Shown one piece after another: positions 4,928-12,446 of a stretch of 12,648 bases of DNA. Source of the DNA: Candidatus Bathyarchaeota archaeon. Lineage in GTDB: Archaea; Thermoproteota; Bathyarchaeia; RBG-16-48-13; GCA-020355125. The notes beneath the pieces are model-generated. The model was not told the DNA's origin and searched no databases. It saw nothing but the letters and a program-made list of their open reading frames with translations. Location of the stretch: positions 1 through 12,648 of the forward strand of contig DAOVBJ010000010.1 in the NCBI GenBank assembly GCA_030670615.1, given 5' to 3'. How positions within the stretch are numbered: position 1 is the first letter of the stretch; every line of letters begins with the position of its first letter. Both the position numbers and the translations under genes were made by a program.

Positions 4928-5691
4928 TCCAACCCGATTTCTAACGAGATGGTGCGGGGTGCCTCATTGACCCCCCGGAGGGTTTTAATCATTCCCAACA
5001 AGGTGTTTCTGACAAAGTTCTTGGGGAATTCACTCAGGACGATGGGCTTGCCATCGACCGTAAGAACCACATCGCTTTCAGCCAGGATCTTACACTGGTC
5101 GATCGATGCTTTACCCCCCAATACTGCAGTGGCTAAGGCGTTACACGACTCGTAGCCGCATCTCTTACAATCGATCTCGGGAAGTCGTTTCACAGCAGCG
5201 TCAAGAAGCAGTCTCTCCACGAGGGGTACAAGTTCGCCAAGTTCGAGGATCGGAGTATTCTGGACAGAGCTGGGACAATCTTTCTCTGAGGCGATGGGCC
5301 CAGAGATCGCTATCGCCTGAGTGGCTAGCCCCATCAGCTCCTCCACTTGACTCAGGCTTTGAGCGGCGAGGATCTTTGGATTATCCACTTCCTTGAATTC
5401 CTCTACCAAGACAACGTCAACCTCCTTTGGCACCTCTTGCAAGGCCCTCTCCAGCGAAGGATCCGCATTTGCTTTTATCGAGATCAGCTCGTTGGGGCTA
5501 ACGGCTATGATTGGGTTAGCTCCTGCCTGAAGGTGTTTCCACGTGTCCTTGTGGGCTGTGTCGAAGGTGCCTTCGAAGATGTGTTTTATCGTAGCAACTC
5601 TGTAATCTCTCTTGGTCAGTTCTCTCGCTAATCCTTCGATCAACCTGTTCTTTCCACTGTTCCTTCCAATCCCAACCACATTAATAACCAA
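4924..5691 (-). CDS. mobB: MobB-like P-loop protein fused to a 4Fe-4S domain
   Basis: Residues 1-165 follow the MobB fold, the GTP-binding partner in molybdopterin-guanine dinucleotide synthesis: first strand and P-loop VVGIGRNSGKNRL (5-17), the switch segment ATIKH (33-37), FDTAHKDTW (43-51) and the Walker B-like VDVVLVEEF (91-99). Residues 170-205 hold C-x2-C-x4-C-x16-C (Cys175, 178, 183, 200) in the context CKRCGYESC, as in the 4Fe-4S domain of corrinoid iron-sulfur proteins. A 50-residue tail follows. The P-loop is odd: canonical GKT/GKS reads Gly13-Lys14-Asn15, so the Mg-binding Ser/Thr is missing. The start is TTG at the first residue before strand 1. A GGGAGG lies about 15 nt upstream, closer to an out-of-frame ATG. 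It diverges from tsr3. A role in metal-cofactor delivery is plausible but unproven. Confidence 0.82.
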   Translation of the reverse strand: MVINVVGIGRNSGKNRLIEGLARELTKRDYRVATIKHIFEGTFDTAHKDTWKHLQAGANPIIAVSPNELISIKANADPSLERALQEVPKEVDVVLVEEFKEVDNPKILAAQSLSQVEELMGLATQAIAISGPIASEKDCPSSVQNTPILELGELVPLVERLLLDAAVKRLPEIDCKRCGYESCNALATAVLGGKASIDQCKILAESDVVLTVDGKPIVLSEFPKNFVRNTLLGMIKTLRGVNEAPRTISLEIGLD

Positions 5692-5796
5692 GAACGTGGG
5701 GACATTCCTCCCTTTTCTAACTCTAAGCTCTCGCAGTCCTTAAGAAGATTATCCCAACTCCTCACTGATTGAGCAACGCTACGAATGGAATAACTC

Positions 5797-5804
5797 TTTT
5801 ATGG
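5797..5804 (+). promoter_or_regulatory. TATA-like element of tsr3
   Basis: TTTTATGG, centred about 30 bp before the tsr3 ATG. With no ribosome-binding site in front of that ATG, a leaderless transcript is likely. Confidence 0.4.
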
Positions 5805-5829
5805 AGCCTTCCCTACTAGTGAAGACGAG

Positions 5830-6366
5830 ATGGTGGAGACACAAAAGCCATTCACCGCGGTGAGATTATTCGTTTACGAGATGAAGCAGGACGACCCTAA
5901 AAAATGTACTTCTAGGAAACTAGCCCACTTCCACTTAGCCACCCCCCTTACAAGACGGTATCACATACCTCGACAAGCCATAGTGTTGAATCCCTTCGCT
6001 ACAACCGTCTTGCTCTCGCAGGATAGGACGCAAGCGGAACGGGGAGGCTTGGCGGTCGTTGATTGTTCTTGGAAGCGGGTGAAGGGAGCCTTCTCCTCTC
6101 GATTCAAAGGACGAACTCGACGACTCCCCTATCTAGTCGCGGCGAACCCCGTCCATTATGGACGTCTCTTTGAACTGAGTTCCCTCGAAGCCCTAGCCGC
6201 TGCCCTCTACATCCTCGACCACAGCGAACAGGCGAAGAACATTATCCGTATCTACAAGTGGGGTCCAGCATTCCTCTCCTTAAACAAGAATCTCCTAGAG
6301 GAATACGCCCAAGCAGAGACCGCTGAAGCGATAGCAAAGATCGAGGAAGCCTATTTTCACAATTAA
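5830..6366 (+). CDS. tsr3: rRNA aminocarboxypropyltransferase Tsr3
   Basis: Transfers the 3-amino-3-carboxypropyl group from S-adenosylmethionine to a modified uridine in the decoding region of small-subunit rRNA. This late ribosome-maturation step is shared by archaea and eukaryotes. The 178 residues match the family. Landmarks: the N-terminal strand and DDPKKCTSRKL (21-31, the most characteristic motif), VLNPFATTVLLSQD (52-65), LAVVDCSW (74-81), RRLPYLVAANPVHYG (97-111, SAM-site loop) and LSSLEALAAALYILD (116-130). The family is related to the N-terminal region found next to ABCE1/RLI proteins, but here it stands alone. The ATG is 30 bp past a TATA-like element. It diverges from mobB and has 195-270 bp of unassigned DNA behind it. 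Confidence 0.93.
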   Translation: MVETQKPFTAVRLFVYEMKQDDPKKCTSRKLAHFHLATPLTRRYHIPRQAIVLNPFATTVLLSQDRTQAERGGLAVVDCSWKRVKGAFSSRFKGRTRRLPYLVAANPVHYGRLFELSSLEALAAALYILDHSEQAKNIIRIYKWGPAFLSLNKNLLEEYAQAETAEAIAKIEEAYFHN

Positions 6367-6563
6367 CCTCGCCTCGTCATAAGCGTCCTCGATCCCGTGT
6401 ACTGGCCCCTCCTTGATTGGGTTTTCTATCGTTTCACACGTCCAGGAAGCCGCCCTATCATGCATTTATTCCCTCAAATGGGAGGAGTTAAAGCCGACAA
6501 GCCAGCCTCATGTCAAACAGTAAGTTAAATCTATCGTTGATTCTCTTCAACCGTTCGGGACTT

Positions 6564-6603
6564 GGGGTACGGTGTTAGGTTCGGGTTAGGTGTTGGGGAT
6601 TGG
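6564..6603 (+). promoter_or_regulatory. G-rich tract with quadruplex potential before the nuclease promoter
   Basis: Seven G-runs of 2-4 bases (for example GGTGTTAGG, GGGTTAGG, GTTGGGGATTGG) separated by loops of 2-5 bases occur on the plus strand. They lie directly before the TATA element at 6603-6609. The composition resembles telomere-type GGGTTA repeats but is not a regular repeat. Confidence 0.35.
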
Positions 6604-6609
6604 TTTTAT
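6603..6609 (+). promoter_or_regulatory. TATA box of the nuclease gene
   Basis: TTTTATA lies 25-31 bp before ATG 6634, the spacing of a leaderless archaeal transcript. This, with the domain boundary, argues against the longer TTG-started frame from 6562. Confidence 0.5.
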
Positions 6610-6633
6610 ATTCGTTCTTACCTTTCCTTCTAT

Positions 6634-7464
6634 ATGATTCGCGTTAGGAAGTTTGATGGATCCTTAGAAGCCTACGATCGGAAAAAAGTGGTCGCGTTCT
6701 GCCTCAGAATGGGAGCCTCGAAGGGGGAGGCAAAGGCAGTTGCCGATCGAGTTGAAGGGCGTCTCTACGATGGGATCCAGACAAAGAAGATTTTTCAGAT
6801 GGTTCGACGCTATGTGGCGCGTCATCGACCCGAAGTTCGTCTTCGTAGAGATTTACGGTCAGCCATTAGCTTACTTCGCTCAAAGCCGGATTGGGAGCTT
6901 TTTGTCCAACGTCTCATGAGCGAAGTGGGCTTCGACGTAGAGGGGAACAGGATGTTGCGGGGTAAATGTGTCGATAATGAGGTTGACGGGGTCTTGAGGA
7001 AGAACTCGCAGACGATTATGCTGGAGGTTAAACATCACGCGGCCCCCCACACCAAGACGCGTTTAGATATTCCTCGGGAAGTCCGCTCGATCTTCGAGGA
7101 TTTAACTGAGGGCTTCGCGTTAGGCTACCACGACATCGATTTTACTGATGCGTTAATTGTTTGTAACACCAAGTTTACTACCGAAGCAAAAAAGTATGCG
7201 GATTGTCGTGGAATAGGGCGTTTGAGCTGGAAGGACCCGGCGGAAAGGGGCTTAGAAGTTCTCATTGAGGAGGAGAAATTTTATCCCATCACGATTTTAA
7301 GGTCAGTGGACAAGAAGATGAAGACGACTTTGGGCGATAATGGCATAATCGTGTTGAAACAGATCATGGATGCGGATTTGAAGAAACTGGCTGTGAAAAC
7401 AGGAATACATAGGGAGCGATTGGAAGGACTTGAGCGGAACGCTCGAAAAATCCTCAGAGACTAA
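6634..7464 (+). CDS. ATP-cone / PD-(D/E)XK nuclease with C-terminal helical DNA-binding segment
   Basis: A 276-residue three-part protein. Residues 1-82 are an ATP-cone domain (MIRVRKFDGSLEAYDRKK start, helices, then RRDLRSAISLL), the nucleotide-sensing module best known from ribonucleotide reductases. Residues about 85-215 are a restriction-endonuclease-like fold of the Mrr type: FVQRLMSEVGFDV, then the catalytic pair NEVDGVL (Asp118) and LEVKHH (Glu131, Lys133). Residues about 230-276 (LKKLAVKTGIHRERLEGLERNARKIL) look like a helix-hairpin-helix. It could cut or process DNA in response to ATP/dATP, for example in repair or defence; no methyltransferase or defence partner lies beside it, which favours a housekeeping role. 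The frame is open back to TTG 6562, but the promoter and domain start point to 6634. Confidence 0.75.
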   Translation: MIRVRKFDGSLEAYDRKKVVAFCLRMGASKGEAKAVADRVEGRLYDGIQTKKIFQMVRRYVARHRPEVRLRRDLRSAISLLRSKPDWELFVQRLMSEVGFDVEGNRMLRGKCVDNEVDGVLRKNSQTIMLEVKHHAAPHTKTRLDIPREVRSIFEDLTEGFALGYHDIDFTDALIVCNTKFTTEAKKYADCRGIGRLSWKDPAERGLEVLIEEEKFYPITILRSVDKKMKTTLGDNGIIVLKQIMDADLKKLAVKTGIHRERLEGLERNARKILRD

Positions 7465-7649
7465 AGACTTCACTGTCATCCGTCCATAGCGGTGGGAGAA
7501 CTTGTAGACATCCGCTGAGCACGTTTAAACGGGAACAGAGACGACCAGTTGGCAATACGTTCTTTTCTAATCATGAGATTCGAGGTTGCTTCCAGCTTCA
7601 AGTAGCCCTCATAAGACTTGACTAGCTAACGATATCTCGTCATAGTTAC
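7465..7649. other. Non-coding stretch after the nuclease gene
   Basis: No gene is seen. It holds a perfect palindrome CGTTTAAACG (7522-7531), a long-range inverted pair AGCGG/CCGCT around 7489-7517, and a TAGCTA-type element at its right end. Confidence 0.4.
7620..7629. repeat. GACTAGCTAA element
   Basis: One arm-imperfect copy of the TAGCTA palindrome, 20 bp before the weak ORF at 7650. Confidence 0.4.
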
Positions 7650-7913
7650 ATGTATAATCGGAATTGGATGCGTCACTTCACTCATTGCGATGAGATGGCT
7701 GACGAAAAAAAATTTTCTGGGAACGGGGATAAATCAAGCCTAGTATCATCAAAAGAGTCTTTAAAATGCCTCATTCCAAGAGTAAAACACATGAATAACC
7801 TATGTATAACCCACATTAAAATCAACCTAAAATGCACAACTGAATTTTCGGATCAGCGAGATGAATACATCGAACTAATTAGCTTCAGACTACCTGGACG
7901 TAATCTAAGCTGA
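7650..7913 (+). CDS. Hypothetical 87-residue protein (doubtful)
   Basis: An ATG-to-TGA frame between the nuclease gene and nfo. The translation is polar, lysine- and serine-rich in the middle, and has scattered cysteines and histidines (HFTHCDEM, KCLIPRVKHMNN, LCITHIKINLKC). There is no signal peptide, membrane helix or family I recognise. No ribosome-binding site precedes ATG 7650, and I see no TATA box at leaderless distance. An inner ATG at 7695 (MADEKKFSGNGDK) is an alternative start. Base composition is more AT-rich than the neighbouring genes. It could be a fast-evolving small gene, the remnant of a larger one, or chance. The rest of 7914-8054 shows no gene; a CTAAAAAC near 8010 might be the nfo TATA box. 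Confidence 0.25.
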   Translation: MYNRNWMRHFTHCDEMADEKKFSGNGDKSSLVSSKESLKCLIPRVKHMNNLCITHIKINLKCTTEFSDQRDEYIELISFRLPGRNLS

Positions 7914-8054
7914 CGTCTCTTCCTCTGCTTCCACACATGATTGGCAACATGCCTCAATCACTCCTCTAATATCTCTGGTGACTGTAATACATTTGCGTGC
8001 ATAGCAAAGACTAAAAACTGTTCTCATCTATGTACTGTTCCGAGGCTGACAACG

Positions 8055-8897
8055 GTGAAAGTTGGATTTCACGTCTCGATTGAAGGCTCCGTCGATAAAG
8101 CGGTGGATCGAGCCCTTAAGCTTGGCTGCAACACATTTCAGGTCTTTACGAGGAACCCGAGACAATGGATGACTAGGGCGCTTACCTCGGAAGAGACGAA
8201 GGCCTTCACTGAAAAGGTGCAGGTTAACGACATGAAACCCGTATTCGGCCACATGGCTTATCTCCCAAATCTGGCCTCTCCAAGAGATGCGGTGTACTCA
8301 CGATCTGTTACGACGCTTACCTTGGAGTTGGAGCGGTGTCGTCAACTCGAGATCCCGTATCTGGTCATCCATCTAGGCAGTCATCTTGGCGCGGGCGTTG
8401 AGATCGGTTTTACCCGAATCGTCAACGCTATTGACCAAACCTTTGAAGTTGCGGATGGAAGTGTTATGCTCTTACTTGAGAACTCGGCTGGGAGTGGGAA
8501 CAGCATGGGGAGTTCCTTTGAGCAGCTTGAGCACATTATGAGTCGATTGTCTGAATCTGAACGGGTTGGTATCTGCTTTGACACGTGTCATGCCTTCGCA
8601 GCGGGATACGATCTCCGATCTCAGAAGGCTGTAGAAGGCACTTTGAGAGCATTCGACACAATAATTGGCTTTGAGAAGCTAAAACTCGTCCATCTAAACG
8701 ATTCGAAGGGCGATCTGAACTCGCACATCGACCGTCATGAACACATTGGTGCGGGCAGGATTGGGGACGAAGGGTTTAGAAATGTGCTGAAAAGCCGGTT
8801 GGGGCAACTTCCTTTAATCCTTGAAACCCCAAAAGACGAGAAGACGGGGGACATCGAAAACCTTAGGAAAGTACATGCATTAGCAAGTGAACTCTAA
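8055..8897 (+). CDS. nfo: Endonuclease IV (AP endonuclease)
   Basis: Cleaves DNA 5' of abasic sites and trims blocked 3' ends in base-excision repair, using three zinc ions in a TIM barrel. With the GTG start at 8055 the protein has 280 residues, the usual family length. All nine metal ligands are present: His66, His106 (HLGSHLG), Glu142 (LLLENSAG), Asp176 and His179 (FDTCHAF), His213 (LVHLNDSK), Asp226 and His228 (HIDRHEHIG), and Glu257 (ILETP). Each is shifted by the same 3-4 residues from its E. coli counterpart. GAGG (8042-8045) sits 9 nt before that GTG. The frame continues upstream to TTG 7941, adding 38 residues with five cysteines, but these precede the first barrel strand and lack a good ribosome-binding site, so I take them as untranslated. 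The gene converges on the JAMM gene with an 88-bp gap. Confidence 0.93.
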   Translation: MKVGFHVSIEGSVDKAVDRALKLGCNTFQVFTRNPRQWMTRALTSEETKAFTEKVQVNDMKPVFGHMAYLPNLASPRDAVYSRSVTTLTLELERCRQLEIPYLVIHLGSHLGAGVEIGFTRIVNAIDQTFEVADGSVMLLLENSAGSGNSMGSSFEQLEHIMSRLSESERVGICFDTCHAFAAGYDLRSQKAVEGTLRAFDTIIGFEKLKLVHLNDSKGDLNSHIDRHEHIGAGRIGDEGFRNVLKSRLGQLPLILETPKDEKTGDIENLRKVHALASEL

Positions 8898-8985
8898 TAC
8901 CACCTGAGGCGTGTGAGAGCATCAAGGAGACTGATGAACTGTGGTTTCCTGAAGGTAGCTTTTAGTAAGGGCTTGGTCCGTTTAT

Positions 8986-9372
8986 TCAGTTATTAAGTAT
9001 TTTGAATGCCACGGTTTTTCCATTCTTGTTAAAAATGGCTATTTGTTGCTCTGAACGGTAAGGATACGCTGTGATGATCATTACCTTCCCGTAAAAGTTG
9101 TTTAAATCCCCGATGGACGGGTAAAGGGTACCTGAGGGATGGGAATGTGCCGTGCCTACTATCGAGAAATCGGCGGGTAGCCTGTGTACCGGGAACGTCG
9201 AAAAACCTGTTCCATGAACTGCAAATGGCGGTATTACCACCTCATCAATTAGGATAGTGTTCTTCTCGTTTCGGCCCCGTAAGAGAAGAATTCCTTCCTT
9301 TGGATGGAAAATCTTAGCATACGTTAAAATGCTATCGACGACGACGCGTTGTATACGTACTGAAGCCATCAT
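8986..9372 (-). CDS. Stand-alone JAMM/MPN+ metallopeptidase
   Basis: A 128-residue single-domain JAMM protein. In archaea such proteins remove ubiquitin-like SAMP modifiers or process them for sulfur transfer. The catalytic set is intact: Glu26 (KEGILLLRG), His76 and His78 (AHSHPSG), Ser86 and Asp89 (YPSIGDLNNF), giving the HxHPx7SxxD zinc-site pattern. The strand VMIITAYP (97-104) and the terminal KTVAFKIL complete the fold. Two ATG codons open the frame. GGTAAATAAC (complement of 9391-9400) lies 19-28 bp upstream, so the mRNA is probably leaderless. No ubiquitin-like or E1-like gene is next to it. It follows the amidohydrolase gene on the same strand after 181 bp but has its own promoter. 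Confidence 0.87.
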   Translation of the reverse strand: MMASVRIQRVVVDSILTYAKIFHPKEGILLLRGRNEKNTILIDEVVIPPFAVHGTGFSTFPVHRLPADFSIVGTAHSHPSGTLYPSIGDLNNFYGKVMIITAYPYRSEQQIAIFNKNGKTVAFKILNN

Positions 9373-9390
9373 TTTGCTGTATATATCCTA

Positions 9391-9400
9391 GTTATTTACC
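9391..9400 (-). promoter_or_regulatory. TATA box of the JAMM gene
   Basis: Reads GGTAAATAAC on the minus strand, preceded by an A-rich BRE-like stretch, at leaderless distance from ATG 9372. The remaining spacer to 9553 shows an AACTAGTT palindrome (9490-9497) and no gene. Confidence 0.4.
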
Positions 9401-9553
9401 TTTTGTCAAGGATCTCGATTTTCAATGATTACCAATGTCCGGTTTCCCTAAACACGATTTTCCCAATTTCAAGTTTTTAACATCTACGTAACTAGTTGCC
9501 TTCAGAGGACTTTGAAGCATTCAACATGGCTTGAAGATAGATTTAGGACACTT

Positions 9554-11164
9554 TTACCTCTTGTGACGGAGGACCTGCCCTGCGAGGGCTCCGGTGTGCT
9601 CTCCCTTCGCTACCGTGACTTTCCCGTTAACTAACACGTATTCTATGCCCGCGGGATAAAGGTACGGCTGTTGCACTGTGGCCCTGTCTGTGATGGTTTT
9701 TGGGTCGAAGACGACTATATCTGCCCACATGCCCTCTCGGAGCAGCCCTCGATCCCTGATTCCTAGTTTCTGAGCTGCAAGGGAGGTGGTCTTCCGTACC
9801 GCCTCTTCAAAAGTTAGGAGCCCTTCCTCACGCACATACTTTCTGAAAAGGCGAGGGAAACACCCGTACATCCTCGGGTGGTAGAGTCCCTTCGCCAGAA
9901 CCCCGTAAGGCGCTAAGGCATAGCCGTCAGAGCCGATCATGGAGAGGTGTGACTTTAACACTTTTCTCCTGTCCTCCTCCCCCTGACCAAAGATCTTGAT
10001 AGACGTGCCACCCCTTCCTTCTAATCCCTCAAGCAAGAGGTCCAGTGCCAACTCGTAGGGGTCTTTTCCCTCCTCTTTAGAGATCTGGGACAGGGATTTA
10101 CCCTCATACACCTCATGGACAGGGCATCTGGCCACGACGATCGTGTCCCACCCCGTAGCCTTGACGTGGCTCTCCCACCCTGGAACGCCTTCCCGCATGT
10201 CCTTCTTGATTCTCTCTCGGGTTTGTATGTCCTTAAGCCTCTTGATCAGCTCCTCTCTTCCACCAGCATGAGCCCAATACGGAACCATAGCTGAGAGCCC
10301 CGTCTGTCCAAAGAGGTACGGGTATACATTACACGTCACGTCAACACCCTTTTCCCTAGCTTCCTCCATGGCCTGGAGGGTGTCATCGATGAGGTGCCAG
10401 TAGTCCCTGCCATAAGCCTTGTGATGGGCGATCTCAACAGGTACACCGGATCGGTCTCCGATCTCGATGGCCTCCCTAACCGAGTCGAGAACCATAGCGC
10501 TCTCCCCCCGAATGTGGGAGTGGTAGATACCCCCGTGCTTGGCAACTACTTTACAGAGCTCAACAACCTCATCGGTATCCGCAAAACCGCTAGGTGAATA
10601 GTAAAGACCCGTTGATAAGCCGAAGGCCCCAGCTTTCATCGCCTCGTCCACAAGCTTCTTCATCTCACTCAGCTCCTTCTGGGTTGGCTTCCGGAGCTCT
10701 AAGCTCATGACGGCCGTTCGGACGGTTCCGTTGCCAACGAAGGAAACGAAGTTAATGGAGGTCCCCTGCCCCTCAATCTTTTTGAGGTACTCATCGTAGG
10801 ACGCCCAGTCCCACGATACTTCATCAGTCAGCGAGCCACGTCGGGATGTCATGTATTCCCTGTTCACATCGGTTATGGGTGCAAGGGATGAGCCACAGTT
10901 TCCACAGACTTGGGTGGTTACTCCTTGACGAATCATACTCTCCCCCCTCGGATTTACGAGGAGGTATATACCTGAATGGGCGTGAGCGTCTATGAAGCCA
11001 GGGCAGACCATGAGGTCAGCGGCATCTATGAACTCTTCAGCTTCCTCAGGCTCTATCTTACCAATCTTAACTATTCGCCCTTTGGCAATGGCGACATCAG
11101 CCCTAAACCAAGGGTTTCCAGCCCCGTCAACAATCCGTCCATTCCCGATTAGTATATCATACAT
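9554..11164 (-). CDS. D-aminoacylase-family amidohydrolase
   Basis: A 536-residue member of the N-acyl-D-amino-acid deacylase branch of the amidohydrolase superfamily, which hydrolyses N-acyl-D-amino acids or related amides in the cytoplasm. The flanking beta-sandwich uses residues 1-55 and about 475-520, with a TIM barrel between. Visible metal-site residues are DAHAHSG (Asp59, His61, His63), GNCGSS with Cys90 (the cysteine that replaces the carbamylated lysine in D-aminoacylases), HSHIRGE (His217), IAHHKA (His247 or 248) and MIGSDGYA with Asp413. The ATG is preceded by AAGGAGAGG (complement of 11174-11182) at 9-nt spacing, a strong ribosome-binding site, so this mRNA has a leader. It lies behind the enolase-superfamily gene on the same strand after 133 bp. 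The exact substrate cannot be told; dihydroorotase-like or dipeptidase activity is less likely given the cysteine. Confidence 0.87.
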   Translation of the reverse strand: MYDILIGNGRIVDGAGNPWFRADVAIAKGRIVKIGKIEPEEAEEFIDAADLMVCPGFIDAHAHSGIYLLVNPRGESMIRQGVTTQVCGNCGSSLAPITDVNREYMTSRRGSLTDEVSWDWASYDEYLKKIEGQGTSINFVSFVGNGTVRTAVMSLELRKPTQKELSEMKKLVDEAMKAGAFGLSTGLYYSPSGFADTDEVVELCKVVAKHGGIYHSHIRGESAMVLDSVREAIEIGDRSGVPVEIAHHKAYGRDYWHLIDDTLQAMEEAREKGVDVTCNVYPYLFGQTGLSAMVPYWAHAGGREELIKRLKDIQTRERIKKDMREGVPGWESHVKATGWDTIVVARCPVHEVYEGKSLSQISKEEGKDPYELALDLLLEGLEGRGGTSIKIFGQGEEDRRKVLKSHLSMIGSDGYALAPYGVLAKGLYHPRMYGCFPRLFRKYVREEGLLTFEEAVRKTTSLAAQKLGIRDRGLLREGMWADIVVFDPKTITDRATVQQPYLYPAGIEYVLVNGKVTVAKGEHTGALAGQVLRHKR

Positions 11165-11173
11165 TAATGCAGT

Positions 11174-11182
11174 CCTCTCCTT
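11174..11182 (-). promoter_or_regulatory. Strong ribosome-binding site of the amidohydrolase gene
   Basis: AAGGAGAGG on the minus strand, 9 nt before ATG 11164. It contrasts with the leaderless neighbours on both sides, which fits translation from a longer transcript shared with the upstream gene. Confidence 0.6.
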
Positions 11183-11284
11183 ATCACGAGTAAAAAAGGT
11201 CTGAGTACATATCGTTTCCCAAGACTAAAACGTTTTCCCTCAAACTTTACCACGCCTCAAATCTAATCTTCATCCCATGATTAC

Positions 11285-11294
11285 AAGCTAGCTT
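11285..11294. repeat. AAGCTAGCTT palindrome downstream of the enolase-superfamily gene
   Basis: A perfect 10-bp palindrome only 3 bp past the stop codon of the minus-strand gene that ends at 11298. Confidence 0.55.
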
Positions 11295-11297
11295 TTG

Positions 11298-12446
11298 TTA
11301 TTTAGTTGATTTTACTGTGTTTTCTTCGATGAAGTCCCAGTCTATCTCCATGCCCAGTCCTGGCTTCTGAGAGATGTGCACGTGACTTTGGCGGTCCACT
11401 GGGTCGATAACCTCCTTCAACCATGGCGTCGCGTTCTCATAATCGTAGTTGGGGTGGAATAACCCCCGCTCATAGAATTCACCAGGAATCCCCATCGCGC
11501 CTAGAACCTGAAGATTCCCTGCACCGCCCCCATGAATCTCCAGTCGCACGCCGAAGGCCTCGCATAGGTGCACCGTCTTCATCAAGGGCGTGATTCCACC
11601 GTTGTCTCCCACCCCTCCACGAAGGATATCCGCTGCTTCTCTCAAGATCCATTCGGCTCTCGTCCAAATCTTTCCTTCCGCCGTTTCAGGTCCAACCACG
11701 GGGATATCGAGTTTATCTGCGAGCCAGACGTAGGACGCTATGTTGTGTTCATCCATTGGCTCCTCAAACCAGTAGAAGTTGAGCTTCTCCAGCTCTCTGC
11801 CCATGTATAAGGCCTGCTCCCGATTGTAGCCATGATAGCAGTCCAGCATGAGGGGTACTTCGTCTCCGACAGCTTCTCTGACTGCCCTGCAAGCCGCAAT
11901 ATCCCTCTTTGGATCGGGTGCCCACTCGATGGGCGGCATCCACGTATGAAGCTTAATGGCAGTGTATCCCTGCCTCATCAGCTTTTCCGCGAATATCCCG
12001 TACGCCTCTGGCGTGTTTAATCCCTCCTCCACCTCATCTCCACACATGGTGCTTGCGTAGGTCCACACCTTTTCCCTATAGCCTCCGAGAAGCTTGCTTA
12101 TTGGCTGCTTCAAGTAGCGTCCAGCGAAATCCCATAGAGCCATATCGACAACTGCAAGCTGCCTATCGTTAATTCCTCCTCGAGACCCCTGAAGCCGACG
12201 ATAAAACATCTGCCAGATCTTCTCCCTGTCCAGCGGATTCTTGCCCAGCAACGCGGGTTTAACGATGCGATCATTTATCTCCTTGCTTCCCCCGAAGCAG
12301 TACCCGTTGACCCCTTCATCAGTCACTACAACTGTCATGGTCTGAAGCGCGTCATGCTCTGGAGCCGGATGGGAGTGCCCTGCAAGGTCGTGTTGTCGTT
12401 TGGACCTATACTTAAAAACAATAGTCTCAACATCTACAATCTTCAT
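11298..12446 (-). CDS. Mandelate racemase / muconate lactonizing family enzyme, probable sugar-acid dehydratase
   Basis: A 382-residue enolase-superfamily protein. Residues 1-120 form the capping domain, with a His-rich specificity loop (AGHSHPAPEHDAL, 22-34). The barrel follows with catalytic Lys165-x-His167 (AIKLHTW), Mg ligands Asp202 (MLDCYHGYN), Glu228 (WFEEPMDE) and Glu254 (GPETAEG), and general-base His305 (LEIHGGGAG) paired with the Asp of ADILRGG. The KxH plus His pattern fits the mandelate racemase subgroup, most of whose members dehydrate sugar acids such as gluconate, galactonate or rhamnonate, rather than the KxK muconate/dipeptide-epimerase subgroup. I chose ATG 12446: a TATA box lies at leaderless distance and the protein begins MKIVDVETIV as in the family. 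The frame extends six codons further to GTG 12464. It is followed by a D-aminoacylase gene, perhaps as a shared catabolic unit. Confidence 0.85.
   Translation of the reverse strand: MKIVDVETIVFKYRSKRQHDLAGHSHPAPEHDALQTMTVVVTDEGVNGYCFGGSKEINDRIVKPALLGKNPLDREKIWQMFYRRLQGSRGGINDRQLAVVDMALWDFAGRYLKQPISKLLGGYREKVWTYASTMCGDEVEEGLNTPEAYGIFAEKLMRQGYTAIKLHTWMPPIEWAPDPKRDIAACRAVREAVGDEVPLMLDCYHGYNREQALYMGRELEKLNFYWFEEPMDEHNIASYVWLADKLDIPVVGPETAEGKIWTRAEWILREAADILRGGVGDNGGITPLMKTVHLCEAFGVRLEIHGGGAGNLQVLGAMGIPGEFYERGLFHPNYDYENATPWLKEVIDPVDRQSHVHISQKPGLGMEIDWDFIEENTVKSTK

Noticed and set aside
4549..4944. 131-codon forward ORF inside aspS in another frame
   Set aside because: Arg-rich shadow of a conserved gene.
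6295..6465. 56-codon minus-strand ORF (starts MHDRAASWTCET) with GAGGG before its ATG
   Set aside because: Its last third is antisense to the conserved C-terminus of tsr3, no TATA box was found, and I recognise no family.
7850..7915. Possible box C/D sRNA (GAGATGAA ... CTGA)
   Set aside because: The C box has a mismatch, the internal D'/C' boxes are not convincing, and it lies inside a candidate ORF.
7941..8054. 38-residue N-terminal extension of Nfo with five cysteines
   Set aside because: It precedes the first barrel strand, starts at TTG without a good ribosome-binding site, and a GTG with GAGG at proper spacing fits family length and ligand numbering.
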